Assembly (NCBI RefSeq): GCF_000373265.1
Contig: NZ_KB890761.1
Location: forward strand, 62,001-126,000
Reading direction: 5' to 3'
DNA: 64,000 nt
DNA from: Pontibacter roseus DSM 17521
GTDB taxonomy: Bacteria > Bacteroidota > Bacteroidia > Cytophagales > Hymenobacteraceae
The position numbers and the translations under genes were made by a program. The notes below the pieces were generated by a model that was not told the DNA's origin, searched no databases, and saw only the letters and a list, made by a program, of their open reading frames with translations. How positions within the stretch are numbered: position 1 is the first letter of the stretch; each line of letters begins with the position of its first letter. This document shows, one piece after another, positions 17,023 to 26,686 of this stretch.

Positions 17023-18183
17023 TTAAAAGTTGAACACGATGAACTTCAGCATGATTGCCAGCGGAATCACTTCTGTGGCGCAAAGGTATGAAAATAAATG
17101 CAAATTTATCACAGAAGCTTTCTTATTTACTGTGACAAAGACCCGGAGGATGGTGATTACCAACACCAAGGACACCGCCAGGCTAGACACGGTCAGCACC
17201 GTCTCAGGTACTGTGTTGTTGAGCGCCAGGTATAGCAGCATCACCACAGGCAGAAACAGGCCCAGGAACAGCAGAGACCTCAGAAACTCACTGTATTGCA
17301 GCCGCCCCACCTGCTCCAGACCGAAGATGTAGCCCATCAGTTTCACGAAAAGGTACTTTATCAGGATGATGAAGAATATCAGCAGGGTATAGAAGAGGAT
17401 TTTAGTGGTGATATCGGCTTCCGAAACCGGAAATAGTCTATTAAACAGCCGCACATGCTGCACATTGGTATGGATGGCGGCAATGAGCAAGGCCAGTGAC
17501 AGGGAAAAAGCCAGAATGAATAGGATGCTGGACCAGGTGTTCAGCGGCTTGGACAGGATGCCTTCCTCCAGCGACCTAGTACGCAGAAAGGACTGCACGC
17601 CAAACACACTGTGGAAGTCGTTGGGGAAGTTCGTCTTGAGACTGCCGTAGATAAGGCCAATCAACAGCATGAAGATGATGAAGGCGTTCTGGTTCACGTA
17701 CTCACGCAGCCGGATGGAGAAACTGCCTTTGATTTCCTGCTCCACGGCATCCACCGTCTGCACCCTGTTTTTGAAGGTGCCTATGTTGGGCTGCTGTGAC
17801 GGATGCCACACCGAGAGCAGGTATTTGCCATTCACCGGCTTGACACCGCTGCTGTGCTTTGCCAAATCGAGGGTATAGGCGGAGGCGGAATCGGCTACGA
17901 ACACCAACTGGTTGTTCAGGAACAGGCAAAGCTCCTTGCGGGCCGTGAACTCAATCTGGAAAGGCTGCTTCGGCGCGATGGACACCCACTGGTGCACGGC
18001 CGTATATCCTGTGTGCAGATTAGACACGTATGGCACCAGGTTGCCGTCATCGTATACCTGCCAGTCGCCGCTGATGGTGTTCTTCTGCTCCAGCGGCAAC
18101 ACCTGCGCCCGCGCCGGGCACGTAAGCACCAACAGCAGTAGCACCAGCCACCAACCCAATCCATTGCTATACCTTTGAAACAC
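17023..18183 (-). CDS. DUF4271 membrane protein
   Basis: 386 residues. A signal peptide (ends near CPARAQ) is followed by an extracytoplasmic beta-rich region of about 130 residues and then about six membrane helices (from about residue 170) that form the DUF4271 part. Its function is unknown; it sits next to hemD in many Bacteroidota. It lies 64 bases upstream of hemD on the same strand, which suggests co-expression. Confidence 0.85.
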   Translation of the reverse strand: MFQRYSNGLGWWLVLLLLVLTCPARAQVLPLEQKNTISGDWQVYDDGNLVPYVSNLHTGYTAVHQWVSIAPKQPFQIEFTARKELCLFLNNQLVFVADSASAYTLDLAKHSSGVKPVNGKYLLSVWHPSQQPNIGTFKNRVQTVDAVEQEIKGSFSIRLREYVNQNAFIIFMLLIGLIYGSLKTNFPNDFHSVFGVQSFLRTRSLEEGILSKPLNTWSSILFILAFSLSLALLIAAIHTNVQHVRLFNRLFPVSEADITTKILFYTLLIFFIILIKYLFVKLMGYIFGLEQVGRLQYSEFLRSLLFLGLFLPVVMLLYLALNNTVPETVLTVSSLAVSLVLVITILRVFVTVNKKASVINLHLFSYLCATEVIPLAIMLKFIVFNF

Positions 18184-18236
18184 GCTCAGAACCGCCTGCT
18201 AAACTATCTTAACTGATTTAAACCGATTTACTGCCG

Positions 18237-18644
18237 CTAGGAATGCAGCACACCCTGCATCTGCAGCATGCTGATTTCTATCAGGTGGTCCTCGGTGATG
18301 GAATCGGGCACGAACACGAACCGCTTGTCGTATATCTGCCCGTCGATGTAGTAGCTCACGAAGTACTCGTTGTTGATGTGAAAAACGCTTGGGTCGATGA
18401 GCTCTACCTGCACAAAGCTCTTGGGGGCCACCTGCTCAAACATGTGCCGCAGCACTGAGGTCTTCACCTCTTCGCCATCTTCCGAAGTGCCATACCCTTT
18501 GGAGGTGATGAACACATTGTCCAGCGGAATCGGGTTGTTGTTGATGAAATATACATTCCAGGTGCGCTCCTGCGGAATGTCACCAGTTGCGGCTATCGCC
18601 ACCGCTACACCCTCTACGGGAGTGAAATCAATATCTTTTTTCAT
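18237..18644 (-). CDS. conserved small cytoplasmic protein, function unknown
   Basis: 135 residues, acidic, with no signal or membrane segment (start MKKDIDFTPVEGVAVAIAAT; also VYFINNNPIPLDNVFITSKGYG). Similar proteins are widespread in Bacteroidota and are sometimes mislabelled as phenylalanyl-tRNA synthetase subunit; nothing here supports that label. Its start overlaps the lipB end by 17 bases, so it is translationally coupled to lipB. Confidence 0.8.
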   Translation of the reverse strand: MKKDIDFTPVEGVAVAIAATGDIPQERTWNVYFINNNPIPLDNVFITSKGYGTSEDGEEVKTSVLRHMFEQVAPKSFVQVELIDPSVFHINNEYFVSYYIDGQIYDKRFVFVPDSITEDHLIEISMLQMQGVLHS

Positions 18645-19362
18645 GTACTTCTGTTGTGATAGTCGCCTCGAAGAGCCCGGCCAGGTGGCGCAGCAGTTTT
18701 TCCTCTACTTCCGCCAGGGGCACTTCATGGCCTAGTTCTTTTGCCAGCGAGGTCACCTGCTTGTCGGTGATGCCGCAGGGCACGATGTTGTTAAAATAAT
18801 CCAGGTCGGTGTTGATGTTGAAGGCGAAGCCGTGCATGGTCACCCAGCGGCTGCACTTCACACCCATCGCGCAGATTTTGCGCGGGTTTTTCTGCTCCTC
18901 ATGGTCCAGCCATACCCCTGTAAGACCAGCTATACGCCCGGCCGTGATGCCGTAGTCGTTCAGCGTCAGGATGATGGCCTCTTCCAGGAAGCGCAGGTAC
19001 TTGTGGATATCGGTAAAGAAGTTGTCCAGGTCCAGGATAGGGTAGCCCACTATCTGGCCGGGGCCGTGGTAGGTAATATCGCCGCCACGGTTTATCTTAT
19101 AGAACGTGGCTCCCTTGGCCTTCAACCCCGCCTCGTTGATGAGCAGATGCGACTCGTGTCCACTCTTGCCCAAGGTATAGACGTGCGGGTGTGAGCAGAA
19201 CAGCAGGTAATTGGGCGTAACCTGTTGCTCCTCCGGCGCCGCGCTCCGGTTGCTGGACTTGATGTCGAGGATGCTGGTAAAGAGACTGTCCTGGTAATCC
19301 CAAGCCTCTTTGTAGTCCATCAGCCCCAGGTGCTCAAACTTTATCGCTTTGTTCTGTGACAC
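18628..19362 (-). CDS. lipB: lipoyl(octanoyl) transferase LipB
   Basis: 244 residues with the LipB motifs: HPHVYTLGKSGHESHLL, the octanoyl-binding RGGDITYHGPGQIVGYPILDL, the catalytic lysine in ICAMGVK and the catalytic cysteine in PCGI. It moves octanoate from acyl carrier protein to lipoyl domains in the first step of protein lipoylation. It heads a same-strand group with the 135-residue gene and DUF4271. Confidence 0.97.
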   Translation of the reverse strand: MSQNKAIKFEHLGLMDYKEAWDYQDSLFTSILDIKSSNRSAAPEEQQVTPNYLLFCSHPHVYTLGKSGHESHLLINEAGLKAKGATFYKINRGGDITYHGPGQIVGYPILDLDNFFTDIHKYLRFLEEAIILTLNDYGITAGRIAGLTGVWLDHEEQKNPRKICAMGVKCSRWVTMHGFAFNINTDLDYFNNIVPCGITDKQVTSLAKELGHEVPLAEVEEKLLRHLAGLFEATITTEVHEKRY

Positions 19363-19552
19363 GTGTTGTTTCTCCTATCAAAGGTATACCGGCAGCCGAC
19401 AAGGCCTTGTATCCCTTTATTTTCCACAAAGATAAACCTGATAATGGGCATACGCAAACCCGCTCCTCCACTGGCTTGTCACGCTATACCTTGGCTATTC
19501 CTTCTCAAAACCCGATTCCTGGCAATTAAGTTTAAGGCAGAAAGCATCATGC

Positions 19553-19915
19553 ATGGCTAAAACACGGGTATCCCATCTCTCCACCGGCTCTCAAGGCGAA
19601 GACCAGGCTGCAGCCTATCTCCGGGAGCAGGGCTATGACGTCCTTCGCCGCAACTACCGCACAGGCAAAGCTGAGGTGGATATTATCGCCCAGAAAGGAG
19701 GTATACTGGTGTTTGTGGAGGTGAAAACGCGGGCCAACGATGTTTATGGATTTCCAGAGGAAGCAGTGAGTGCGCGTAAGCAGCAGATGTTACTCAACGC
19801 AGCTGATGCCTACATTTCCGAAACAGGTTGGCAGCACGACATCCGCTTTGATATCATCTCCATCACTTTGGGCAAGCCGCCGGAGCTGTTTCACATTGAG
19901 GATGCCTTTCATTAG
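19553..19915 (+). CDS. yraN: YraN family protein (UPF0102)
   Basis: 120 residues with the endonuclease-like core of UPF0102: GSQGEDQAAAYLREQGYDVLRRNYR, EVDIIAQKGGILVFVEVKTR and RKQQMLLNAADAYI. The E-x-D-E-x-K pattern is that of PD-(D/E)XK nucleases, although a role in cells is not firmly known. Its stop overlaps the stop of the convergent lipoprotein gene by four bases. Confidence 0.93.
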   Translation: MAKTRVSHLSTGSQGEDQAAAYLREQGYDVLRRNYRTGKAEVDIIAQKGGILVFVEVKTRANDVYGFPEEAVSARKQQMLLNAADAYISETGWQHDIRFDIISITLGKPPELFHIEDAFH

Positions 19916-20814
19916 CGGCTCGAGGCGCGCTTGTCCAGCTTGTCCTTCTCGTAGACCAGCGTGCCGTGTCGGTCGTACTGCTTGACCAGGTAAGGCTCGG
20001 CCGGTGGGTCGTAGGGCGTCTCGGGGTACTGGTACTCGGAGTGGCGACGATTTCGGAAGTCGTAGTGCTTGATCCAGATGCCTACCTTGCGGCCCTTCTG
20101 GTACTGCCCTGACCATTCCAGTTGCCCGTTCTCATAGAAACGGTAGTACATGCCCTGCACCTCGCCGTAGGCATAAGGTATAACCTCCTTTATCTTTTTG
20201 GTATCGCCGTAGTACGTCACGACGGCATCGCGTAGAAAGCCCTTTTCATAATGCTCTTTGCCTATCAGGATGCCGTTGCGGTTGTAGCGCTCCCAGCGCA
20301 GGTGCTTGGTGCCGGCGTAAAAGTAACCTTCCTCCACCACCTCGTCGCCTTGCTTTTTCTTGTAAGGGCCGTGCAGCACCTTGTGGCGCTCCGGGTCCAC
20401 CTCACCACGTGTTCTGTAGAGCTTGCGTCTCTTGGTGTCGTAGTAGTATTTTTCGGGTGCGTATGGGTTTGGGTCTTCGTGCTGTACCAGGTAGGTGAAG
20501 GTCTCCAGCACCTGCCTATCGCCTTTGCCACCGGACTTGATGAAGCCTTTGGCCACCTTTGAGCCCATGAAATAGCGTTTGTTGGCTTTCTTCTTGCGCT
20601 TCTTCTCCTGCTCGCCTTCACCCTCCTCCGCTTCCAAAGCCGTCTCCACAGACGGCTTGGCCGTGTCTGCCAGCGCAATAGCCTCTGCTTTGGCGCTCTC
20701 TTTCAGAGAGGCTCGGCTCAGGTTGTAGTCACTGTTGTACTTGGAGGAGCTGCAGCTTGACAGCACCAGCACGAACAGCAGACTAAGCCAGACAAGATGA
20801 AGAGGTTGCTTCAT
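19912..20814 (-). CDS. MORN-repeat-like lipoprotein
   Basis: 300 residues from the ATG at 20814, which gives a lipoprotein signal (MKQPLHLVWLSLLFVLVLSS then Cys21); an upstream ATG at 20856 would bury it. The C-terminal half has YwqK/MORN-type repeats (HGPYKKKQGDEVVEEGYFYAG, RYNRNGILIGKEHYEKG, YRFYENGQLEWSGQYQKGRKVG), short beta hairpins common in Bacteroidota surface proteins. The N-terminal third is Glu/Lys-rich. Function unknown. Confidence 0.83.
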   Translation of the reverse strand: MKQPLHLVWLSLLFVLVLSSCSSSKYNSDYNLSRASLKESAKAEAIALADTAKPSVETALEAEEGEGEQEKKRKKKANKRYFMGSKVAKGFIKSGGKGDRQVLETFTYLVQHEDPNPYAPEKYYYDTKRRKLYRTRGEVDPERHKVLHGPYKKKQGDEVVEEGYFYAGTKHLRWERYNRNGILIGKEHYEKGFLRDAVVTYYGDTKKIKEVIPYAYGEVQGMYYRFYENGQLEWSGQYQKGRKVGIWIKHYDFRNRRHSEYQYPETPYDPPAEPYLVKQYDRHGTLVYEKDKLDKRASSR

Positions 20815-20980
20815 GGTATGATTTCGGGGTGCGTGTGTTCCGGTGAAAATAGACAACTCCTTGATGTAACGTAAATATGCGGATAATTCATATACACCAC
20901 AAACCGCTAGCAGGTATAGCCCCTATAACTTTTAGGCAGGTGGCTTAGTTCACGCGGCAGCGGCCAAAGCGCCAAAACAA

Positions 20981-21007
20981 AAAGCGGCACCCAGCAGGTG
21001 CCGCTTT
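20981..21007 (-). terminator. terminator of htpG
   Basis: An 11-bp perfect stem (20981-20991 with 20997-21007, loop CAGCA) lies 34 bases after the htpG stop, followed by TTTTG on the minus strand. Confidence 0.85.
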
Positions 21008-21040
21008 CCAATGGTTAGGTATGTATTATGAAAAGGTATG

Positions 21041-22864
21041 CTACTCTTTGTCAATCAGGTCCACGCTGCGCTTCACGAAGGCGGTCAGGGCGGAGCCGGA
21101 GAGCATGTTCTGCGACAGCAGCGCCAAATCGAAGGCCTGGCGCGCAATGCGCTCTTTGTTGTCGTCCTTGGCCTTGAGGATGCGCTGGTTGATGCTGTGG
21201 TTCGCGTTGATGGTCACGTTGTAGGTATCTGGCATGTTGCCCATGAACATCATGCCGCCACCGCCAGCCTTGCTCATGTCCTTCATGCGGCGCATGAACT
21301 CCGGCAGCGTGATGATGACCGGCGCGTCGTCCGGCGACATCGGCGCTACCTCCACCTGCATGTTCTGGTTGCTGATGGCCTGCTCGTATATCTTCTTCAG
21401 GTCTTCCTTCTCGGCATCATTCAGCACGCTTTCCTTTGACTCATCTTTCTCCACCAGCTTGTCGATGGTCTCAGAGTCCACACGTTTCAGAGTCGTCTTC
21501 TCGAGCTTCTGCTCCAGCATACCTATGAAGTGGCTATCGATAACAGAATCCAGCTTGAGCACATCGTAAGCGCGGTTCTGGGCCGACTCTACGAAAGCAT
21601 GCTGCTTGTCAGCGTCGGTGGTATAGAGCAGCACCAGCTGGCCGTTCTTGTCGGTCTGGTTCGCCTGGGTCAGGGCCTTGTACTCCTCCAGGGTATAGTA
21701 TTTTCCCTCAGTGTTCTGCAGCAGCACGAAGTCCTTGGCCTTCTCATAGAACTTGTCGTCGGAGAGCATGCCGTACTTCACGAACACATTGATGTCTTCC
21801 CAGTTGTTCTCAAATGTGGCTCTGTCCTTCTTGAAAATCTCGTTCAGCTTGTCGGCTACCTTTTTGGTGATGTAGGTATTAATCTTCTTCACATTGGAGT
21901 CGGCCTGCAGGAAGGAACGGCTCACGTTCAATGGGATGTCCGGAGAGTCAATAACGCCGTGCAGCAGCATCAGGAATTCAGGCACCACGTCCTTCACCTC
22001 ATCGGTGATGAACACCTGGCGGGAGTACAGCTGGATTTTGTTGCGCTGTATCTCGAAGTCGTTCTTGAGCTTGGGGAAGTACAGTATACCAGTCAGGTTG
22101 AACGGGTAGTCCACGTTGAGGTGAATCCAGAACAGCGGCGCCTCCGAGAACGGGTATAGCTCCTTGTAGAAGTTCTTGTAATCCTCATCGGTCAGCTCAG
22201 ACGGCTGCTTGGTCCAAATAGGGTTTGGGTTGTTGATGATGTCGCCTTCGAACTCCACTGGCACCGGCAGGAACTTGCAGTACTTGTCCAGGATGGTGCG
22301 GATGCGGGCCGCCTCCAAAAACTCGTCTGAATCTGCTGCCACGTTCAGAATCACGTTCGTTCCCTGGTCTTCCTTGTGAGCAGGCGCTATAGCAAACTCG
22401 GTGCTGCCGTCACAGGTCCAGTGAGCTGCTTCCGTACCCTCTCTGTAAGACTTGGTGATTATCTCCACACGGTCCGCCACCATGAAAGCCGAGTAGAAGC
22501 CCAGACCGAACTGACCGATAATCTGGTTCTGCTCGCCGGCATCCTTGTAGCGCTCCACGAACTCAGCGGCACCCGAAAAGGCAATCTGGTTGATGTACTT
22601 CTTGATTTCCTCGGCCGTCATACCGATACCGTTGTCAGAGATGGTGATGGTGCGGGCGTCTTTGTCCACTTTCACCGTCACTTTCAGCTCTCCCAGGTCG
22701 CCTTTGTACTCGCCGATGGCGGACAGGCGCTTCATTTTCTGGGTGGCGTCCACGGCATTGCTCACCAGCTCACGCAGGAAAATCTCGTGGTCGGAGTACA
22801 GGAACTTCTTGATGATGGGGAAAATGTTCTCGGTGTGAATCGAAATATTACCTCTTTCTTCCAT
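21041..22864 (-). CDS. htpG: molecular chaperone HtpG (Hsp90)
   Basis: 607 residues. The N-terminal GHKL ATPase domain has RELVSNAVDATQK, ISDNGIGMTAEEI and GQFGLGFYSAFMVAD; middle and C-terminal Hsp90 domains follow (LFWIHLNVDYPFNLTGILYFP, LNVSRSFLQ). It folds and remodels client proteins with ATP. The length is normal for the Bacteroidota form. It is a single gene with its own terminator. Confidence 0.98.
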   Translation of the reverse strand: MEERGNISIHTENIFPIIKKFLYSDHEIFLRELVSNAVDATQKMKRLSAIGEYKGDLGELKVTVKVDKDARTITISDNGIGMTAEEIKKYINQIAFSGAAEFVERYKDAGEQNQIIGQFGLGFYSAFMVADRVEIITKSYREGTEAAHWTCDGSTEFAIAPAHKEDQGTNVILNVAADSDEFLEAARIRTILDKYCKFLPVPVEFEGDIINNPNPIWTKQPSELTDEDYKNFYKELYPFSEAPLFWIHLNVDYPFNLTGILYFPKLKNDFEIQRNKIQLYSRQVFITDEVKDVVPEFLMLLHGVIDSPDIPLNVSRSFLQADSNVKKINTYITKKVADKLNEIFKKDRATFENNWEDINVFVKYGMLSDDKFYEKAKDFVLLQNTEGKYYTLEEYKALTQANQTDKNGQLVLLYTTDADKQHAFVESAQNRAYDVLKLDSVIDSHFIGMLEQKLEKTTLKRVDSETIDKLVEKDESKESVLNDAEKEDLKKIYEQAISNQNMQVEVAPMSPDDAPVIITLPEFMRRMKDMSKAGGGGMMFMGNMPDTYNVTINANHSINQRILKAKDDNKERIARQAFDLALLSQNMLSGSALTAFVKRSVDLIDKE

Positions 22865-23165
22865 GTGCTATACTTTTAAATCTATATTTCAACAAGTGAT
22901 GTCTCAGCTAAGGACAGGCCTCTATTCGTTTCGGAGGTTTCAAATCCTGTTCCATACCAGAGCGGCAGTCGGTTTTGTGACAGGATGTCAGAGAAAGTGG
23001 AAATTCTGCAACAAGAGGCCTTCTATCTGCTGCACGCGCAGGCTTTTCTGGCATATTTTAAAAGAACCGCCACCGTACAACGGAATCGGAACTACTGGAT
23101 TATTTCTCCGTAAATGCAACAAGATTGAAAAAAGCACTATATTTGTTTTGATTGACCTGCTGTAG
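22865..23165. other. divergent intergenic region htpG / His-rich protein
   Basis: About 300 bases with no credible gene. It contains the plus-strand -7 match at 23138-23145. I see no -33 partner, no clear Fur/Zur-type dyad and no RNA structure worth naming. Confidence 0.5.
23138..23145 (+). promoter_or_regulatory. -7 element before the metal-uptake cluster
   Basis: TATATTTG, an exact TAnnTTTG match, 20 bases before the GTG at 23166. Its position supports that GTG as the real start with a short leader. No TTTG -33 partner is visible. Confidence 0.5.
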
Positions 23166-23492
23166 GTGCACCGCTTTACGACATATATCGCCCTTTTTCT
23201 GCTCCTGCTGTTTGTCAGGGCCATGGTGCCGGACCAGCTGCTGCTGAGTCTGCACAGCCATGCCCACACAGAGCACAGCCACCCAGGCGACCACAACCAG
23301 GCGCATGTCGACAAGAAGCACACCCATTGCCCGGTAGAGGATTTGTTCGGAGCACCTTTCCAGAACAGCTCTGCCGTTGTTTCCTTTACTGAACCTATTC
23401 TTTTAAAGGAGCACGTTGCCAGCTATTATAGCAGCTGGAAATCTATCTCTGCTTCGCACACGCAGCAGCGTGGCCCACCGGCTGTGGCCTAA
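23166..23492 (+). CDS. His-rich small secreted or anchored protein
   Basis: 108 residues from a GTG start. A hydrophobic N-terminal segment (YIALFLLLLFVRAMV) precedes a histidine-rich stretch of about 35 residues (LHSHAHTEHSHPGDHNQ, then HVDKKHTHCP), then an unremarkable C-terminus. His clusters of this kind bind Zn, Ni or Cu, and small proteins like this precede TonB-dependent receptors in other Bacteroidota. It is 158 bases upstream of the receptor on the same strand. The metal role is inferred. Confidence 0.65.
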   Translation: MHRFTTYIALFLLLLFVRAMVPDQLLLSLHSHAHTEHSHPGDHNQAHVDKKHTHCPVEDLFGAPFQNSSAVVSFTEPILLKEHVASYYSSWKSISASHTQQRGPPAVA

Positions 23493-23650
23493 TCCTTCCC
23501 CTGTCAGCTTTATTGATACTCACACTGCCTGCTCAGAGGAGGTACAGTGTAGGGTATAGCTGATTCCACTTTATTTACTTTTTCATTTTGTGTATCGCTT
23601 TCTCCTGCGGCTGCAGCGGAACAGATGCACTGTTTCTTATACCATCAACT

Positions 23651-26002
23651 GTGTATAGAATCAACTTATTTATCCTGGTGCAGGTATGGCTACTACTCTT
23701 TGTGGCGGGCAGCGCGCTCGCCCAGGAGCAGTCGTACACCGATGCCGAGGAGCCGGAGCAGGACTGCGGCCTCACGCTTTCGGGCAAAGTGCTGGACCAT
23801 GACACGCGGGAGCCGTTGATTGGCGCCACCATTTACATAGAGGAGCTGCAGCGGGCCACGCTGTCGGATGAGTATGGCAACTACCATTTCCACCACCTCT
23901 GCCGGGGCAGCTATACCTTGAAGGTGACCTATATCGGGTATGAGCCGGAGCGCCTGTCCACTCGGATGAGTATCTCCACGGTGCGTAACCTGACGCTGCA
24001 CATCGATGCGCAGCGGCTGGCCCAGGTCGAGATTACCGGCACCCGCCTGCAGGAGCAGGCGCAGGCAACCGAAACGCTTCAGGGGCGCGAGCTGGAGGAA
24101 ACCCGCGGTCTGTCGCTAGGCGAGTCGCTCAAAAAGCTTACGGGCGTAAGCTCTGTGCAGACTGGCCCTACCGTTTCCAAGCCCGTCATACACGGACTGT
24201 TCGGTAACCGCGTCGTGATTATGAACAACGGTGTCCGGCACGAATCGCAGCAGTGGGGAAACGAGCACGCCCCGGAAATTGACCCGCTGAACGCCCAGCA
24301 GATGCGGGTAATCAAGGGTGCGGCAGGCGTACGCTACGGTTCCGATGCCATCGGGGGTATAGTTTTGGTGGAGCCCAGCACGCTACCGGACTCGGCAGGT
24401 ATAGGCGGCGAAGTCTCCCTGATTGGCAGTACCAACAACCGTATGGGCACGGTGGCCGGCATGGTAGAAGGCAAGCTTCGGCAGTTGCCACTAAGCTGGC
24501 GCCTGCATACCTCTGTTAAGAAAGCGGGTAGTGCGCAAGCACCCAAGTATAACTTGGACAACACCGGCTTTGAGGAGCAGAACCTGGCAGCCATGCTAGG
24601 GTATAAGCGACAGCGCTTCGGGGCAGAACTGTATTACAGCTATTTCCACACCAAGCTGGGCTTTTTGTCATCGGCACACATCGGCAACCTGACGGATTTG
24701 GCAAACGCCATCGGGCGGGAGCGGCCGGAGGAGACGGGCAGCTTTACCTATACCATCGCCCGCCCTTACCAGGATGTGACGCACCACCTGCTCAAGGCCA
24801 AGGCTTCCTACCAGACTGGCGAGGTAGGTGAGTTGCAGTTCACCTACGGGCTGCAGCAGAACGTGCGGCAGGAGTACGACAGGCACCGCAACACCGGCGA
24901 CCGTCCGCAGCTGGATTTGGACCTGCAGACACACACCACCGAGCTGGTATGGGAGCACAAGCCGTTTGCCAATCTCTCCGGAAGCATGGGGGCTTCTACC
25001 ATCTGGCAGAACAACTCTTATGCTGCCAACACCAGGCCTCTGCTGCCTTACTTCATCAATACCACCATCGGTGCTTTTGTTTCGGAGAAATGGCGAAAGG
25101 ATAACCTGCAGCTGGAGGCCGGCATCCGCTACGACAATAAATCGCTCGACATTAAGCGGTGGAATCGTACGGAAGGCGTGCTACGCCCGTCTTATACGTT
25201 TCATAACTTTTCCGGAAGCTTCGGCGCACTGTACGACCTGGGCTACCACGTTACGTTGAGCGCCAATGTCGGCTATGCCTCCCGTGCACCGCATTCGTAT
25301 GAGTTGTTCGCTAACGGGCTGCACAACAGCGCGGCCTCCTTCGAGCGCGGCAACCCGGAGCTGGTGTCGGAAGACGCCGTGAATACCATGGCGACGCTTA
25401 ACTATCATTCTAACCTCCGCCTGAACGGGGAGCTCAGTCTCTATTACAACACCATTAACAATTACATATACCTGCAGCAAGCACCAGAATATATACTGCT
25501 CGTGAGCGGTGCTTATCTGCTAGCAGAATACAAGCAGGCCGATGCCCGGTTCTGGGGAGCGGACCTCAATTTCGATTACGCCCTGACCAACCGGCTGACA
25601 CTGAACAACAAAACGTCGCTGGTGTATGCCAAAAACCGGGAAACAGACAGCTATCTGCCGTTCATTACGCCTGGCCGCACCGACAATACTCTCCGCTACA
25701 GCTTCGAGAACAGAAATGCCTCCAGGCTCTCTGACAGCTACCTGGCGCTTGGAGGGCTGTATGTAGGTCGCCAGAGCCGTTCTGATGCGCAGTCGGACCC
25801 TGTGTTAGCGGCACCTGATGCTTACTTCCTGCTACATGCCGAGGCGGGCACGCAACTGCAGTTCGGGAAGCAACAGGTGGAGCTAGGTATAGTGGGCAGC
25901 AACCTGCTCAACACCAGCTACCGCGATTATCAGAACCGCCTCCGGTACTTTGCCGACGAGATGGGCCGCATGATTATGTTCCGCATCAAGGTTCCGCTGT
26001 AG
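23651..26002 (+). CDS. TonB-dependent receptor, probable metal uptake
   Basis: 783 residues from the GTG at 23651, which gives a clean signal peptide (VYRINLFILVQVWLLLFVAG, cleavage before QEQ); a TTG at 23588 adds 21 unlikely residues. After the signal come a carboxypeptidase-regulatory-like domain (LTLSGKVLDHDTREPLIGAT), a TonB-box region (VEITGTR), a plug (GLSLGESLKKLTGVSSVQTG, GVRHESQQWGNEHAPEIDP) and an outer-membrane barrel ending in MIMFRIKVPL. The RHESQQWGNEHAPEID segment resembles ZnuD-type zinc receptors, and the His-rich neighbour fits. Substrate is inferred. Confidence 0.85.
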   Translation: MYRINLFILVQVWLLLFVAGSALAQEQSYTDAEEPEQDCGLTLSGKVLDHDTREPLIGATIYIEELQRATLSDEYGNYHFHHLCRGSYTLKVTYIGYEPERLSTRMSISTVRNLTLHIDAQRLAQVEITGTRLQEQAQATETLQGRELEETRGLSLGESLKKLTGVSSVQTGPTVSKPVIHGLFGNRVVIMNNGVRHESQQWGNEHAPEIDPLNAQQMRVIKGAAGVRYGSDAIGGIVLVEPSTLPDSAGIGGEVSLIGSTNNRMGTVAGMVEGKLRQLPLSWRLHTSVKKAGSAQAPKYNLDNTGFEEQNLAAMLGYKRQRFGAELYYSYFHTKLGFLSSAHIGNLTDLANAIGRERPEETGSFTYTIARPYQDVTHHLLKAKASYQTGEVGELQFTYGLQQNVRQEYDRHRNTGDRPQLDLDLQTHTTELVWEHKPFANLSGSMGASTIWQNNSYAANTRPLLPYFINTTIGAFVSEKWRKDNLQLEAGIRYDNKSLDIKRWNRTEGVLRPSYTFHNFSGSFGALYDLGYHVTLSANVGYASRAPHSYELFANGLHNSAASFERGNPELVSEDAVNTMATLNYHSNLRLNGELSLYYNTINNYIYLQQAPEYILLVSGAYLLAEYKQADARFWGADLNFDYALTNRLTLNNKTSLVYAKNRETDSYLPFITPGRTDNTLRYSFENRNASRLSDSYLALGGLYVGRQSRSDAQSDPVLAAPDAYFLLHAEAGTQLQFGKQQVELGIVGSNLLNTSYRDYQNRLRYFADEMGRMIMFRIKVPL

Positions 26003-26053
26003 TCACATCAATCAAAGAATTCAATTAATTAAACCTCAAACAGTTTATTTATC

Positions 26054-26623
26054 ATGAAGAAATCATTCAGACCATACCTCGCATTTCTGCTAATGGGCAG
26101 CTTACTTACATTTTCAGCTTGCAAAGATGAAGAGGAACCTGAGCCAGACCACGAACACGATGTGGTGACGACTGTGACCCTGACGCTTACGCCTTCCAAT
26201 GGTGGTGAAGCAGTTACTGCTACCTGGGAAGACCTGGATGGCCCGGGCGGCAACGCTCCTACAATAGATGAGCTGGTGCTCAGCGCCAACACCACGTATA
26301 CCGGCGCTATAGCCTTTGCCTCCGAAGAAGCACACGGCGACCATCACGACACGCATGACCTGACAGCAGATATCCGTGCAGAAGGGACGGCGCACGAGAT
26401 CTTCTACCTGGTGACGCCACAGAATCTGGTCACCTTCAGCAAGACCGACAAAGACGCAAACGGCCGCCCCATCGGTTTAGAAACAACGGCTACCACCACG
26501 GCAGCTGGCCAGGGTAAAGCGCGCATCATACTCAAGCACCAACCGGGCACCAAGAGCAGCACTAGTAACGAGAACACAGGCGAAACTGACGTGGATATCA
26601 CTTTTGACACTAAAGTTCAATAG
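26054..26623 (+). CDS. lipoprotein next to the TonB receptor (copy 1)
   Basis: 189 residues, lipobox ending at Cys23 (LLTFSAC). The mature start is acidic with a His cluster (EEEPEPDHEHD), and another His-rich loop follows (EEAHGDHHDTHDL). The rest is beta-rich (VTLTLTPSNGG, GKARIILKHQPG). Similar proteins near TonB receptors in Flavobacteriia are called type 1 periplasmic binding fold superfamily. It is 51 bases downstream of the receptor and could hand over a metal at the outer membrane. It is a clear paralogue of the protein at 26877. Confidence 0.8.
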   Translation: MKKSFRPYLAFLLMGSLLTFSACKDEEEPEPDHEHDVVTTVTLTLTPSNGGEAVTATWEDLDGPGGNAPTIDELVLSANTTYTGAIAFASEEAHGDHHDTHDLTADIRAEGTAHEIFYLVTPQNLVTFSKTDKDANGRPIGLETTATTTAAGQGKARIILKHQPGTKSSTSNENTGETDVDITFDTKVQ

Positions 26624-26636
26624 TCTGTAGCTGCCT

Positions 26637-26686
26637 CTTTCATGCACCAAGCGGACATCATTGGGTGTCCGCTTGGTGCATGAAAG
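26637..26686 (+). terminator. perfect 21-bp hairpin after the receptor operon
   Basis: Arms 26637-26657 and 26666-26686 are perfect inverted repeats of 21 bases around an 8-base loop, 14 bases after the lipoprotein stop. No long T-run follows. It probably ends the receptor transcript or protects its 3' end. Confidence 0.7.

Noticed and set aside
18237..18644. Phenylalanyl-tRNA synthetase subunit label often attached to such proteins
   Set aside because: The protein has 135 residues and none of the synthetase motifs.
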